DNA of 64,000 nt from CAWHJN01 sp963829705 (GCA_963829705.1 CAWHJN010000003.1:372001-436000); one strand, 5' to 3'; positions 16,370 to 27,246 are shown, counted from the first letter of the stretch. Notes: generated from the letters alone by a model not told the origin. A program made the numbers and translations.

Positions 16370-19300
16370 ATGCAGACTCTCCCGCGCCACGCTCTACTGG
16401 ACCGGACGCCTTCGTTGTGCGCGCTCCTGGTGTTCACGCTCGCCGGATTGACAACCGCCGCACCGGCTTCCGCACAGCGGCTCGATGCGAGCGATGGGCG
16501 GTTCCTGCACCGGATCGAACTCGCGTGGCCGGACTTCGCGCCAGGCGACGCCTACGTGGTTACGCGTGACGGCCATGCGCTTGGATCCGTAGCGAGCGGC
16601 ACGACGCGCTTCGCCGACTCCGCCCCTGTCGCCGGGGTGATACACACCTACTGCGTGACGGCAGATGTGCCGGCCCCTGCGCCCCAGCTGTGTGACGACG
16701 GTAGCCTGGGCACCGTCACCGCAACGGACGGCCTGCTCGAAGACCGCGTCGAGATTCGGTGGCCGGGACCGGATTCTGAGGAGACTATTTTCCGCGTCTA
16801 CCGCGCCTCTGAGGGGCAGGCGGTGGATCGGGCGACGGATCTGATCGGACTGGGGGCGAGCAACGAAACCCTGTTCACCGACCGCGCCGGCGATCCCGGC
16901 GTTCTGTACACGTACTGCGTCACGGCCAGCCTCAACGGCGACCTCGTCTGCGATACGGGACGTCGCATCCTGTTCGCGCCGACGGGCTTCCGCGCCTCGG
17001 ACGCCACCTACGAAAACCGCATCGCCCTCACCTGGGCCGACCGCTCCGGCATCGAGGACGGCTACCGGCTCGCGCGTGCGGCGCAGGGCGTGCTCGCCTT
17101 CGACGGCGCGAGCGACCACCTGACGACGCAGGTAGCCGTCGATCTCTCCGGCTCGTTCACGTTCACTTTCCGCGTGCGCCGCACCCGCACCGGCGCGGAA
17201 ACCGTGCTGAGTCAGGGCGGCGGCCCCGCCAGCGGACTCACGATCGGCTTCGACGCCAGCGACCGGGTGCGCGTCGGCTTCGGCGCGAACATGTTGCTCT
17301 CCGCCACCCCTCTGACCGACACCGACTGGCATCATATCGCCGTCACCCACGACGCGGCCACGGGAGACCGCGCCCTGTACGTCGACGGCGTGCTGGCGGG
17401 CAGCGACGTCGCCGGAGGTCCCTACACCGGACTGGGACCCCTCGTCTTCGGGACACGAGCCTGGGATGCTGGAGAATCTTTCGGCGGTGAACTCGACGAG
17501 GTGCGGCAGTGGAAGCGGGCGCTACCGGCCTCCGAGGCGATCCCCAACACGCTCCTCTCCGGCCAAGAAACCGGGCTGGTCAGCTACTGGCCGTTCGACA
17601 CAGGCACCGGCACGACAGCCCTGGACGTCACGGGCGGCAACGACGCAGTCTTCGAGGGCGGCATGGACACCTCGGCGTGGCAGGCGGCACCGGCCTTCGA
17701 CCTCATCGCGCTGCTCCCCGCCAACGCCTCCACCTTCCAGGACCAGACGACCGTCGCGGGCCTCCCGTACACGTACCGCGTCGAAGCCTTCGAGTACGCC
17801 GCGGGCAGCAGCACCGACTACTTCGTGTCCGTCGGCGCGACGGTGGCAGGCACGCGGGGCTTCGTGCTCCCCCCGCGCCTCTTCGCCGCCACCGACGGGC
17901 AGTACCCGGACCGCGTCGTGCTGACGTGGATCGACCAGACAGACGCCGAGACAGGCTACCGCATCACGCGCGACGGCGTAGTGATCCTCCCCGACGCGCA
18001 GACGGAAACCTTCGCGCGAAACACCACCGTCCGGTTCGAGGACACCGGCGCTACGCCCGGCGTGGCGCACACCTACTGCGCCACCACGCTGTCGCTGCTG
18101 GGCGACTCGCCCGCGGTCTGCGATACCGGCGGCATCGGCATTCTCCCGGCTCCGACCACCGTTGCCGCGTCGGACGACACGTTCGACGACCTCGTAGAGA
18201 TTACCTGGGTGGACGACTCGACGACCGAAGACGGTTTCCGGGTCTACCGCGACGGCACGCTCGTCACCACCACGACGGCCAACGCCACCTCGTACCGCGA
18301 CCGCACCGGCTTCGCCGGCGTGCCCTACACCTACTGCGTCGCCGCGTTGAGCACCGTCAGCGGGGGCGAGATCGAATCGGCGCAGGTGTGCGACACCGGC
18401 CGCCGCATTCCCGTGCTGGCCCCGACAAACGTGATCGCCAGCGACGGCGCGCACGAAGACCACGTCGAAATCGCCTGGGGCAACCCGTCGCAGGTAGGCA
18501 CGCTGTTCGTGGTCGAGCGCAGCACCGGCGGCGGCGCGGCTTCGCCCATCAAGAGCCTGCCCGCCAACCAGCGCCTCTACTTCGACGCCGAGATCGCCTC
18601 GGAGACGGTCTACACCTACTGCGTCCTCACGATGGCCGTGATCGCGGCACCGAGCGCGAGCAGCGCGCCGAACCGGGCGTCGGACGCGGCCCTCGAAGCC
18701 TTTCCCGCTGACGAGGCGCTGCTCGCCGAGATGCGCGCGGCCGTGCTGGAGAGCCCACCTCCCGCCTTCCAGGCGCTTTCGGAGGACGAGCGCGCCCTGC
18801 GCGTGAGCGCCCTGACGATGGCCGATTTCGCACAGTCAGACCGCACCTGCGACACCGGCTTCCGCACCCTGCTCCCTCCCACCGACGTCGCGGCGACGTT
18901 CGAGGACAAAGAGGATTACGTCGAGATCACGTGGGAGATCGCCTCCAGCGTGGCAGACGGGCACAACGTCTACCGCGACGGCGTGCTGGTGGGCCAGGTG
19001 GATGGCGACCGCACCGCACTCCGCGATACCGCCGGAACGCCGGGCCAGACGTTCACCTACACCGTCCGGGCCTTCGATGACAAGGGCGAGTCGGCACCGA
19101 GCGCGGGCAAGACGGGCAAGCGCACCCTTCTCGCTCCCATCGACCTCGCGGCGAGCGACGGTGCGTTCGAGGACCGAGTGACGCTGACGTGGACGGACGA
19201 ATCGCGCGTGGAGCGCGGCTACCGCGTCTACCGCGAACACGCCGACGGTACGGGCCGCGTGCTGCTGGGCACGGCGCCCGCGCGCGCACAGACGTACATC

Positions 19301-22300
19301 GACTCGACGGCCTCGCTGGTGTCCGGCACCGTCTACACCTACCGCGTCGCCGCCTTCGATGGTGCGGGCGAATCCGCCGCCGCCACCGACGCGGGCAGCA
19401 CCGCCCTGCTCCAGGCGCTCTCCGTCAGCGCCTCGACGACCTACTTCGACCGCATCACGGTGACCTGGGTGGATGTGTCGGCCACCGAGAGCGGCTACGA
19501 AGTGACGCGGCGACGGCGGAGCGCGTCTACCATCGACAAGACGGAGACGCTGGCGGCAGGCAGCACCCAATTCATCGACACCGACGCCGCGCTCCTGCTC
19601 GATGCCGACTACGTGTACTGCGTGCGGAGCTTCACCACCGACGGGGGTGCGAGGGCCTACGGAGCCAACGTGTGCAGCACGGGCCGCCGCGACAGCAGCG
19701 CCGAGCCCATCGGCGAAGTGACCAACCCGCCACAGGTCGTCACCGTCGCCGGTACCCGCTTCCTGGGCGAAGCCGTCGCCGCGAGCGGGGCGGACGACAT
19801 TCTGGCGACCGGAGGCGGCAATGCCGCCCGGTTCTTCAGCAAAAACAACGTGGGTACCTGGACGCTGGCACAGGCCGTGCTGCCCACCGACTTCCTCAGC
19901 GGAGTCGGGCTGGCGAGTGTAGGCGTCGGCATCGAGGGCGACTGTGCAGCGGTGGGCGCGCCGACCTACGAGGACGGCGCGGTGGCGTTCTACCGCCGCA
20001 CCAACGGCACGTGGGTGTATCGTGATTTCGCCGAACCGGGTGATGGGGCCTTCGAGCGTGAAGCGTCGTGGGGCGCTGCCGTGGCGCTCGGAGGCGGGCG
20101 TGGCATCATGGGCGCACCCGACTACAACGACAACGACAACGACCGGGGGCGCGCGGGCGCCGCGCAGTTCGGCCTCCGCAACGCGGATTGCAGCTTCAGC
20201 GGACCCGTATGGGATGCGAGAGACGACGTCCTGGAACTCACCGAAAACGACTTCTTCGGGACTGCCGTGGACCTCGACGCCACCTATGCCGTCGTCGGCG
20301 CGCCGAGTGCGCGCAACGGGCTGGGCGATGCCTACATCTTCAACGGCAACACGCTGGAGGCGAAGGACATGCTGCCGTTCAACTTCACCGGCACGACAGG
20401 CTCCTTCGGCCGGGCGGTGGGCCTCCAGGGCGGCTACGCGGCCATCGGCGCCTCCAACGCCGTCTTCCTCTTCCGCCGCAACGACGACGGCACGTGGGTG
20501 CAGGTGGCGCGGCTCGTGCCGCCGGTGCTCACTGCTGGGGACGACTTCGGCGCGTCGCTGGCATTCGTAGACAACCACCTCATCATCGGTGCGCCCGGCT
20601 ACAACAACGGGGAAGGCGCGGCCTACGTGTGGCAGCGCGACACCGACCTCGACGCGTGGTTTTACAGCCACCTCCTCACCGTGGACGGCGCGGGCATCGC
20701 GGTGCAGGGCAACGCGGGCGACCGCTTCGGCGCATCCGTCGCCATCGCCGAGGGCTGGTTCGTCGTGGGCGCGCCCAACGACGACGACGCGGGAGCCGAC
20801 GCCGGGGCTCTCTTCACCTTCCCGTTCACCTTTATCCCGCCACCACCGCCGTCGTCTATCGTCCCGCCGGGCACCCTGACGGCGTCCGACGGGCTGGCGC
20901 AGGATGCCATCCAGCTCCGGTGGAACGACACCTCGACCGACGAGACGGGCTTCAACATCTACCGCAGCGACCAGGGCGGCTCCATCGCCACGGTCGAGCC
21001 CAACCAGGAGGCATACCGCGACTTCACCGCCGTGCCCGGCCGGGCGTACCGCTACTGCATCGAGGTGCAGACGCCGGGGGGCGTCTCGGAGCAGGTGTGC
21101 GACGTGGGGCGACGGCCCAGCAACGGCACCATCAGCGGGCGCATCGTTGCGCGCAGCGGGTCGGGCGTGGGCGGCTCCGAGGTGTGCATCGCCCCCAGCC
21201 CCAACGACGCGCTCTTGCTCGACGGCGTCGGCGGGTTCGTGGAGATCCCCAACCGCCCCGCGTTCAACTTCGACACCGCGGACGATTTCACCATCGAGGT
21301 GTGGCTCAAGTACAGCGGCACCGCGGGCCCCTCCGGACCTGCACAGGCCAGCATCCTGGAGATGGGCGACAACCGCGGGACGGCCATCCCCTTCGCGCTC
21401 CGCACGGGTCTCCGCTCTGATCCTGGTAAACTGGTGCTGCTGCGCGAGGGCGGCGGGATCATCCGCAGCGTCGGCTCGACGCGCAACGACCTCAACGACA
21501 ACACGTGGCACCACGTCGCCGTCGTCCACGACGGCGCGGCGAAGTCTTTCACGATGTACATCGACGGCGCCCAGGATGCCACAGCGACCTACACGACGCT
21601 CGGCAGTACGAAAAATGCGTATCCGCTGTACTTCGGGCGGCGCGGCAACCTGGCCACCAGCTGGTACGGTGGACAGATGGACGAGGTACGCATCTGGAAC
21701 GAGGCCCGCACCGCCGCCGACATCCAGGCCACGATGCGCATGCCCCTGGCCGGATCGGAAGACGGACTCGTCGGCTACTGGCCGCTCGAACTGCGTAGCG
21801 GCGACCTCATCGTGGACCTGACCCCGAACGCGAGCTACGGCACGCGCAAGGGCGGCGCGTTCTCCAGCGCCGACGGCGCGCCCCTCGACACCTGCGCCCC
21901 CACCGACGAAGAGGGCAACTACACCCTCAACCGGATCAGCTACGGGGTTTCCACCGACTTTCAGGTGACGCCCATGCAGCAAGACCGGGCGTTCGAGCCG
22001 GTCTTCAAGAGCATCACGCTGAGCACGGAAAACGCCGTGCAGAACGAGGTCATCTTCACCGACATCACCGCCGTCACACTCGCGGGCACGGTCGTCTACC
22101 CGTCGCCCTTCGACGCCTCGACGTGCCCTGTGCCGGACGTGGCGCTCTACGTCGGCAAGCCCGGCGAGGAGCGGCTGCCGCGCACGTCGACCGAGCAGGA
22201 CGGGGCCTTCAGCCTCAACCTCGACCTGGGGCAGTACGTCGCCGAGCCCCGCTACGGCGAGGGGGCCGCGGAGCACACGTTCAGCCCCGCGTCGGCAACG

Positions 22301-25300
22301 GTCAACCTGTCCGGCGACGTGACGCTCGCGCCGTTCGAGGACCGCACGGTGCGGACGCTCAGTGGCTTCTTCGGCGGGAGTTGCGACACGCAGGTAGGCA
22401 CCGCGGCGCTCCGCATCTTCACCGAGGACGGCTGCTTCGACCACGAGGTGCCGCTCGCTGGAGCCTTTACCGTCGATCTGCCCGCGCAGCAATACCTCCT
22501 CCAGGTCAAGAAGGTGAATCCGACGAACGACGACCTGCGCGTGGACATCCTGAACTTTTTCGAAGACTACGGCACCCGCGCCGTCGACCTACGCACCGAC
22601 GACCAGTCCATCGACTTCATCTACCGCGCGCCGTTGCAGGTCGCCATCGAGGGCCTGGCGGGCGATCTGTGCCCGGCCAACGTCATCACCGAAGTAGACG
22701 AGGACGGCACGCCGCTGCGTACGCTCCCGAAGGTGCCTCTCATCCCTCCCGACGCCGTCCGCCCACTCACCATCCGGGTGACGGAAGACTACGGCGTGGC
22801 CGGCACGTGCCCGGTGGATACGGGCTCGGTAACCATCTACGACGGCCTCGCCGACCGGGCCGAGGAGCCCGTCACGCTCGCCATCACAGGCGGCACTGTG
22901 TCCTACGAGACGCGGGCCGGACAGCCCGACTTCTCCACGGGCCGCGTGATCGACGGCGTGGACCGGTCGTACCAGAAGTCCCTTACCGTCATCGCCCGGG
23001 TGGAGGGGCGGACGCCCACGACCGAAACGCAATGGGCCGTCGTGGAAGGCCTGAAAGCACGGCAGAGCACGTTCGTCTCGGCGACGACGGAGGAATTCCC
23101 CGTCCTCATCCTGCGCGATCCGCCGGGCAGCAACTCGTACAGCTACCTCGAAGGCGGCACGACGCATTGCCAGAGCTGGTCGAACACGCAACTCAGGGGG
23201 GGTGGAGCAGGGGCCGACATCGACCTGCGGCTGGGCTTCATCACCAACACGGGCGTGGGCTTCGGCGTCTTTACGATCCTCGCAGCCGGTGCGGGCGTCT
23301 CCTTCAAAACCCGGATCGTCGGCGGCCAGGATGTGACGCGCCTCCGGCCGGGCGAGCGGAATCTCGAAATCTGCGCCACCACCACGGAGCGCTGGTCTAC
23401 CCCGAGCGACCCGACGTGGGTGGGCGAAGACCTGTTCGCGGGCATCGCGCTCAACCTCATCTTCGCCCTGGCCGACGAGATCTCGTCGGATGCACAATCG
23501 TGCAGCATCCAGGCGAAGGAAGTGCTCGCGATGGACCTGGACGAAACGGAGCCGTTCGAGACGACCTACGTCTTCGGCAAGAGCCATATCACCTATTCGC
23601 TGATCCCGGCCTTGGAGCAGCTCATTGCGTTGAGCGGTGCGGAGGCGTCGTTCGGCGATACGGACGCCGTGACGCTCGGCCACGCGCGGGACAACTGGAA
23701 GGGCCATCTCGCCCTGAACGACTCGCTGGTGGCGGAAGCCCTCCAGAATCCGGTGCAGAACCGTTCGTTCAGCGCGGGTGCCGACTACGAGTACAGCATG
23801 ACGGCAGACACCACGACCGTCACGAACGCCACGACCACGCGCGTCTACCTCGACTCCCAGGGCGGGATCGGGGTGCTCCAGAACATCTTCGGCTTCGATT
23901 CCTGGAACGGCCTCGTGTACGAGGCGCGGTCGGAGCGGGTCACGGAAGAGAAGGCCTCGGAGGACACGACGAACGTGATGGGCTACGTGCTCTCCGACGG
24001 CGACACAGGCGACTTCTTCAGCGTGGACATCGGGACGGATCCGCTCTACAGCACGCCCGTCTTCCGCACCGTCAGCGGGCGCAGCTCGAACCCGTGGGAA
24101 AGCGGCACGCAGCAGCGCGACAAGCCGCGCGTCGAGATCAACCCGCCGCAGATCTTCGGGGCCGATCCCGACGCGGGGGCTTCCTTTGCCCTGACCATCA
24201 CCAACGACAGCGAGAGCGCCGAACGACGCGAGTACAAAATCCGCGTGCCCGGCGAAGTCAACGCCAAGAACCTGGGCGTGACGATCACAGGCGACCTGCT
24301 GGGCGGCGACCGCCTGGAAACCGTCGTCCTCAATGCCGGGGCGTCGGTCACGCTGAACATGGACGTCTACCCCGCCCCGTCGGCGTTTACCTACGAAGAC
24401 GTCGGCATCATGGTGTATCCCGACAACGAGTTCGAAATCTGGCGGGCCGATCCACGGCAGCCTTTCGCGCTGTCGGACACGGCGTTTTTCAGCGTGTCAT
24501 TCACCGCGCCGTGCAGCGAAATCAACGTGCGCGAACCTGGAGATCACTGGACGCTCAACGCGGCTACTTTCCCCGGCGGCCTGCTGGTGAGCCTCGACGA
24601 GTTCGGACTCGACGTGTCGCCCGACGAGCGCGTCGACCGGCTGGGCCTCGAATACCGCCGCGCCGGCACCGACGATCCGTGGGCAGAGGCCTTCTCGGTG
24701 GGAGCCGATGACCTCCCCACCGAGGACGCCACGTTCTACACGCAAACGTGGGACGTGGCACGGGCCGGGCTGACGGGCGGGGCGTACGAGCTGCGCGGCT
24801 ACACCGAATGCCCGGTGGGCGGCAGGGTCTACTCCCCGGCGATCTCGGGCGTCGTGGATACCGTCGCGCCCGTCGTCTTCCGAGCCGACCCCGCCGACGA
24901 AGTGCTCAGCCTCGGCGACGACATCGCGCTGACGTTCAACGAGCCCATCGACTGCCCCGCCGTGCTCGGCAAGGTCGGCTCGACGCCGACGAACCAGACC
25001 GTCTTCCTCTACCACGACGACGGCCCCGCCGCCGGAACGGAGATCGCCTCGCAGGCCCTCTGCAACGGCTCGACGGTGCTCGTCCAACTCGCCGACGTGA
25101 CGAAGTGGCCGAGCCTCGAAGGCCGCCGCCTGCGCGCCGAGGTTCGCAGTCTTACCGACGCAGCAGGCAACCCGATGATGGCGACGGAGAACCTGCCCGA
25201 CGGCACACCCCACGCGTGGACGTTCACGGTGCAGCGCTCTGCCGTGGCGTGGACGCCCTCGAACGCCGAGGCCAACGTGCCACCCGCGCAGGCGGCGGCG

Positions 25301-27223
25301 CTCACGGCGACACTCGCCAACGGGCGCGCCCAGGCCATCGACTTCACGCTCGAGGGCCCGTTCAAGCTGGCGAAGCTGGATGCGGGTGGCGTCTCGACCG
25401 GCGATTCGGTCGCCGTCACGCCGTCGCTCGTCGAGGGGCGGATCGTCCCCGGCGGGCAACAGCGCATCGACTTCGGCTGGCCCGGTGCCGCCGATCTCGG
25501 CACCTACCGCGCTACGCTCGCCACGGCCACGAAGGAAGGCACACGCGAGCTGGGCACCGTCCCGCTCGACCTGACGGTCAACGTCACGTGTGCCCCGCCG
25601 CTGTGGACGCTCCGGCCCGAGACGTTCGAGTTCAACATGACGGCGATGGCGCGCCTGATGATCGACGGCGTGGCCTCGCAGGACGAGAACGACCGCGTAG
25701 CCGCCTTCGTCGATGGCCACCTGCGCGGCCTCGGTAGCGTGACCGCCTTCCCGGGCGCGGGAGGCACCTCGGACTACCTCGCGCCGCTGCTGATCTACAG
25801 CAACCAGGAGGCCGGCGAGGCCGTCACGATCCAGGTCTGGGACGACTCCGCCTGCCGGCTCTACACCGAGACGAGCGCCGCCTTCGTCTTCGTCGCCGAC
25901 GCCGAGCGCGGCACGCCTGCGCGTCCGTTCACGGTCTTCGCCCCCGACAACGGCAGTGGCCCCGGACAGGTCAACCTGCTGGCGGGCTGGACGTGGATCT
26001 CGACCAACCGCACGCCTGCCGACACGAGCTTGAATGCGGTGCTCGACGGGCTGTTTGTCTCCAACGGCGACCTCGTCAAGAACCAGACCTCCTTTGCCCT
26101 CTACGACGAGAATGCCGGGTGGGTGGGTTCGCTGGAGGGGATCGTGCCCGGCCCGGCGTACCTGACACGGCTCACAGCGAGCAACACGCTCGTGCTCGCG
26201 GGCACGCCCGTCGACGTGGCCGCCACGCCGATCCGGCTCAACGCGGGCTGGACGTGGGTGGGCTACCTGCCGCAGACGGCCTATCCGCTGGACTACGCGC
26301 TGCAAAACGTGACGACGCAGACGGACGACCTCATCAAAGGGCAGTTCGGCTTCGCGCAGTACCTCGACGGCACCGGCTGGATCGGCTCGCTCGCGGAGTT
26401 GCGCCCGGATGCGGGGTACATGATGAAGATGCAGGCCCCGACGACGTTCACGTATCCGAGCGTGGACCCGCCTGCGAGCGCGAGCGCTACGGCCCGCGCG
26501 TCGGTGCCAGCAGGAGACGCCGTGACGGCAGAGACCTCTGGCAGCGAAAGCGCAGCCCAGCAAGCCGATGTGCCCGACTGGACCGTTGACGCGGCGCAGT
26601 ACGAGCACTCGATGTCGATCACGGCCACCCTCTCGGTCGACGGCGTGCCCGTGATCACGCCGGGGTCGATGGCGGCGGCCTTCGTGCCCGGCGAACAAGG
26701 CGGAGCCGAGGTGCGCGGCGTGGGTTCGGTGCAGTACGTGGCTGCGCTCGACGAGTGGCTCGTCTTCCTGACGGCCTACAGCAACGCTGCCGAGGGCGAG
26801 GCGCTTTCGTTCAAACTCTACGACGCCGCCAGCGATGCCACTCGTGAAGCGGCCCTGGCGCTCTCGTTCGTGGCCAACGGCGTGGTGGGTACGCTCACCA
26901 ACCCCATCGTCTTCGACCCCTCGCGCGCGACAGCGGTGGAAGCGGGCATGGGCATCCCGGCGGACTACGTGATCCTGCCCAACCTGCCCAATCCGTTCGC
27001 CTCCTCGACGGTGCTCCGCTACGGCTTGCCCGAGGCCACGCGCGTGCGGCTCGTCGTCTACGACGTGCTCGGGCGCGAAGTGCGCCGCGTGGTGGATCGG
27101 GAGCAGGCTCCGGGTTACCACCGGGTGGGCCTCGAGGCGGAAGATCTGGCCAGCGGCGTCTACTTCGTGCGGCTCGAAGCGGGCGGGCGCACCGAGACGC
27201 AGCGCGTGGTGGTGCTCAAATGA
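16370..27223 (+). CDS. Giant multidomain T9SS-sorted surface protein 2 (3617 aa)
   Basis: Intact 3617-residue protein. A signal peptide (1-36, ending PASAQ) leads into fibronectin-III-like repeats at about 37-1100. A LamG-like domain sits within the third repeat (about 241-437; FTFTFRVRRTRTG, DWHHIAVTHDAATG, ELDEVRQWKRAL). Most repeats close with YCV...CDTGRR Cys pairs. Residues about 1117-1494 resemble FG-GAP repeats (AAIGASNAVFLFRR, LIIGAPGYNNGEGAAYVW). Another repeat follows at about 1500, a second LamG domain at about 1611-1820, then carboxypeptidase-regulatory-like folds to about 2060 and a large unassigned middle region. An SbsA-like Ig segment is at about 2834 (DEVLSLGDDIALTFNEPIDC). 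The last 90 residues are a type A sorting module (NLPNPFASSTVLRYG, VYDVLGREVRRVVD, LASGVYFVRLEAGG). It is presumably exported by the type IX system and anchored or released at the surface, with an adhesive or matrix role inferred from the domains. Confidence 0.88.
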   Translation: MQTLPRHALLDRTPSLCALLVFTLAGLTTAAPASAQRLDASDGRFLHRIELAWPDFAPGDAYVVTRDGHALGSVASGTTRFADSAPVAGVIHTYCVTADVPAPAPQLCDDGSLGTVTATDGLLEDRVEIRWPGPDSEETIFRVYRASEGQAVDRATDLIGLGASNETLFTDRAGDPGVLYTYCVTASLNGDLVCDTGRRILFAPTGFRASDATYENRIALTWADRSGIEDGYRLARAAQGVLAFDGASDHLTTQVAVDLSGSFTFTFRVRRTRTGAETVLSQGGGPASGLTIGFDASDRVRVGFGANMLLSATPLTDTDWHHIAVTHDAATGDRALYVDGVLAGSDVAGGPYTGLGPLVFGTRAWDAGESFGGELDEVRQWKRALPASEAIPNTLLSGQETGLVSYWPFDTGTGTTALDVTGGNDAVFEGGMDTSAWQAAPAFDLIALLPANASTFQDQTTVAGLPYTYRVEAFEYAAGSSTDYFVSVGATVAGTRGFVLPPRLFAATDGQYPDRVVLTWIDQTDAETGYRITRDGVVILPDAQTETFARNTTVRFEDTGATPGVAHTYCATTLSLLGDSPAVCDTGGIGILPAPTTVAASDDTFDDLVEITWVDDSTTEDGFRVYRDGTLVTTTTANATSYRDRTGFAGVPYTYCVAALSTVSGGEIESAQVCDTGRRIPVLAPTNVIASDGAHEDHVEIAWGNPSQVGTLFVVERSTGGGAASPIKSLPANQRLYFDAEIASETVYTYCVLTMAVIAAPSASSAPNRASDAALEAFPADEALLAEMRAAVLESPPPAFQALSEDERALRVSALTMADFAQSDRTCDTGFRTLLPPTDVAATFEDKEDYVEITWEIASSVADGHNVYRDGVLVGQVDGDRTALRDTAGTPGQTFTYTVRAFDDKGESAPSAGKTGKRTLLAPIDLAASDGAFEDRVTLTWTDESRVERGYRVYREHADGTGRVLLGTAPARAQTYIDSTASLVSGTVYTYRVAAFDGAGESAAATDAGSTALLQALSVSASTTYFDRITVTWVDVSATESGYEVTRRRRSASTIDKTETLAAGSTQFIDTDAALLLDADYVYCVRSFTTDGGARAYGANVCSTGRRDSSAEPIGEVTNPPQVVTVAGTRFLGEAVAASGADDILATGGGNAARFFSKNNVGTWTLAQAVLPTDFLSGVGLASVGVGIEGDCAAVGAPTYEDGAVAFYRRTNGTWVYRDFAEPGDGAFEREASWGAAVALGGGRGIMGAPDYNDNDNDRGRAGAAQFGLRNADCSFSGPVWDARDDVLELTENDFFGTAVDLDATYAVVGAPSARNGLGDAYIFNGNTLEAKDMLPFNFTGTTGSFGRAVGLQGGYAAIGASNAVFLFRRNDDGTWVQVARLVPPVLTAGDDFGASLAFVDNHLIIGAPGYNNGEGAAYVWQRDTDLDAWFYSHLLTVDGAGIAVQGNAGDRFGASVAIAEGWFVVGAPNDDDAGADAGALFTFPFTFIPPPPPSSIVPPGTLTASDGLAQDAIQLRWNDTSTDETGFNIYRSDQGGSIATVEPNQEAYRDFTAVPGRAYRYCIEVQTPGGVSEQVCDVGRRPSNGTISGRIVARSGSGVGGSEVCIAPSPNDALLLDGVGGFVEIPNRPAFNFDTADDFTIEVWLKYSGTAGPSGPAQASILEMGDNRGTAIPFALRTGLRSDPGKLVLLREGGGIIRSVGSTRNDLNDNTWHHVAVVHDGAAKSFTMYIDGAQDATATYTTLGSTKNAYPLYFGRRGNLATSWYGGQMDEVRIWNEARTAADIQATMRMPLAGSEDGLVGYWPLELRSGDLIVDLTPNASYGTRKGGAFSSADGAPLDTCAPTDEEGNYTLNRISYGVSTDFQVTPMQQDRAFEPVFKSITLSTENAVQNEVIFTDITAVTLAGTVVYPSPFDASTCPVPDVALYVGKPGEERLPRTSTEQDGAFSLNLDLGQYVAEPRYGEGAAEHTFSPASATVNLSGDVTLAPFEDRTVRTLSGFFGGSCDTQVGTAALRIFTEDGCFDHEVPLAGAFTVDLPAQQYLLQVKKVNPTNDDLRVDILNFFEDYGTRAVDLRTDDQSIDFIYRAPLQVAIEGLAGDLCPANVITEVDEDGTPLRTLPKVPLIPPDAVRPLTIRVTEDYGVAGTCPVDTGSVTIYDGLADRAEEPVTLAITGGTVSYETRAGQPDFSTGRVIDGVDRSYQKSLTVIARVEGRTPTTETQWAVVEGLKARQSTFVSATTEEFPVLILRDPPGSNSYSYLEGGTTHCQSWSNTQLRGGGAGADIDLRLGFITNTGVGFGVFTILAAGAGVSFKTRIVGGQDVTRLRPGERNLEICATTTERWSTPSDPTWVGEDLFAGIALNLIFALADEISSDAQSCSIQAKEVLAMDLDETEPFETTYVFGKSHITYSLIPALEQLIALSGAEASFGDTDAVTLGHARDNWKGHLALNDSLVAEALQNPVQNRSFSAGADYEYSMTADTTTVTNATTTRVYLDSQGGIGVLQNIFGFDSWNGLVYEARSERVTEEKASEDTTNVMGYVLSDGDTGDFFSVDIGTDPLYSTPVFRTVSGRSSNPWESGTQQRDKPRVEINPPQIFGADPDAGASFALTITNDSESAERREYKIRVPGEVNAKNLGVTITGDLLGGDRLETVVLNAGASVTLNMDVYPAPSAFTYEDVGIMVYPDNEFEIWRADPRQPFALSDTAFFSVSFTAPCSEINVREPGDHWTLNAATFPGGLLVSLDEFGLDVSPDERVDRLGLEYRRAGTDDPWAEAFSVGADDLPTEDATFYTQTWDVARAGLTGGAYELRGYTECPVGGRVYSPAISGVVDTVAPVVFRADPADEVLSLGDDIALTFNEPIDCPAVLGKVGSTPTNQTVFLYHDDGPAAGTEIASQALCNGSTVLVQLADVTKWPSLEGRRLRAEVRSLTDAAGNPMMATENLPDGTPHAWTFTVQRSAVAWTPSNAEANVPPAQAAALTATLANGRAQAIDFTLEGPFKLAKLDAGGVSTGDSVAVTPSLVEGRIVPGGQQRIDFGWPGAADLGTYRATLATATKEGTRELGTVPLDLTVNVTCAPPLWTLRPETFEFNMTAMARLMIDGVASQDENDRVAAFVDGHLRGLGSVTAFPGAGGTSDYLAPLLIYSNQEAGEAVTIQVWDDSACRLYTETSAAFVFVADAERGTPARPFTVFAPDNGSGPGQVNLLAGWTWISTNRTPADTSLNAVLDGLFVSNGDLVKNQTSFALYDENAGWVGSLEGIVPGPAYLTRLTASNTLVLAGTPVDVAATPIRLNAGWTWVGYLPQTAYPLDYALQNVTTQTDDLIKGQFGFAQYLDGTGWIGSLAELRPDAGYMMKMQAPTTFTYPSVDPPASASATARASVPAGDAVTAETSGSESAAQQADVPDWTVDAAQYEHSMSITATLSVDGVPVITPGSMAAAFVPGEQGGAEVRGVGSVQYVAALDEWLVFLTAYSNAAEGEALSFKLYDAASDATREAALALSFVANGVVGTLTNPIVFDPSRATAVEAGMGIPADYVILPNLPNPFASSTVLRYGLPEATRVRLVVYDVLGREVRRVVDREQAPGYHRVGLEAEDLASGVYFVRLEAGGRTETQRVVVLK

Positions 27224-27246
27224 TCGCGCGCCCATAACCGGCGAGG

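Noticed and set aside
16370..20850. CRISPR or tandem DNA repeat array
   Set aside because: The repetition is at protein level (Fn3-like domains about 90 residues long) with diverged DNA, not short identical repeats with spacers.
18836..22492. 1218-residue open frame on the minus strand opposite giant gene 2
   Set aside because: Same composition artefact; the plus strand holds an intact protein with recognisable domains.
24497..27235. 912-residue open frame on the minus strand
   Set aside because: Antisense shadow of the C-terminal part of giant protein 2; no recognisable fold.
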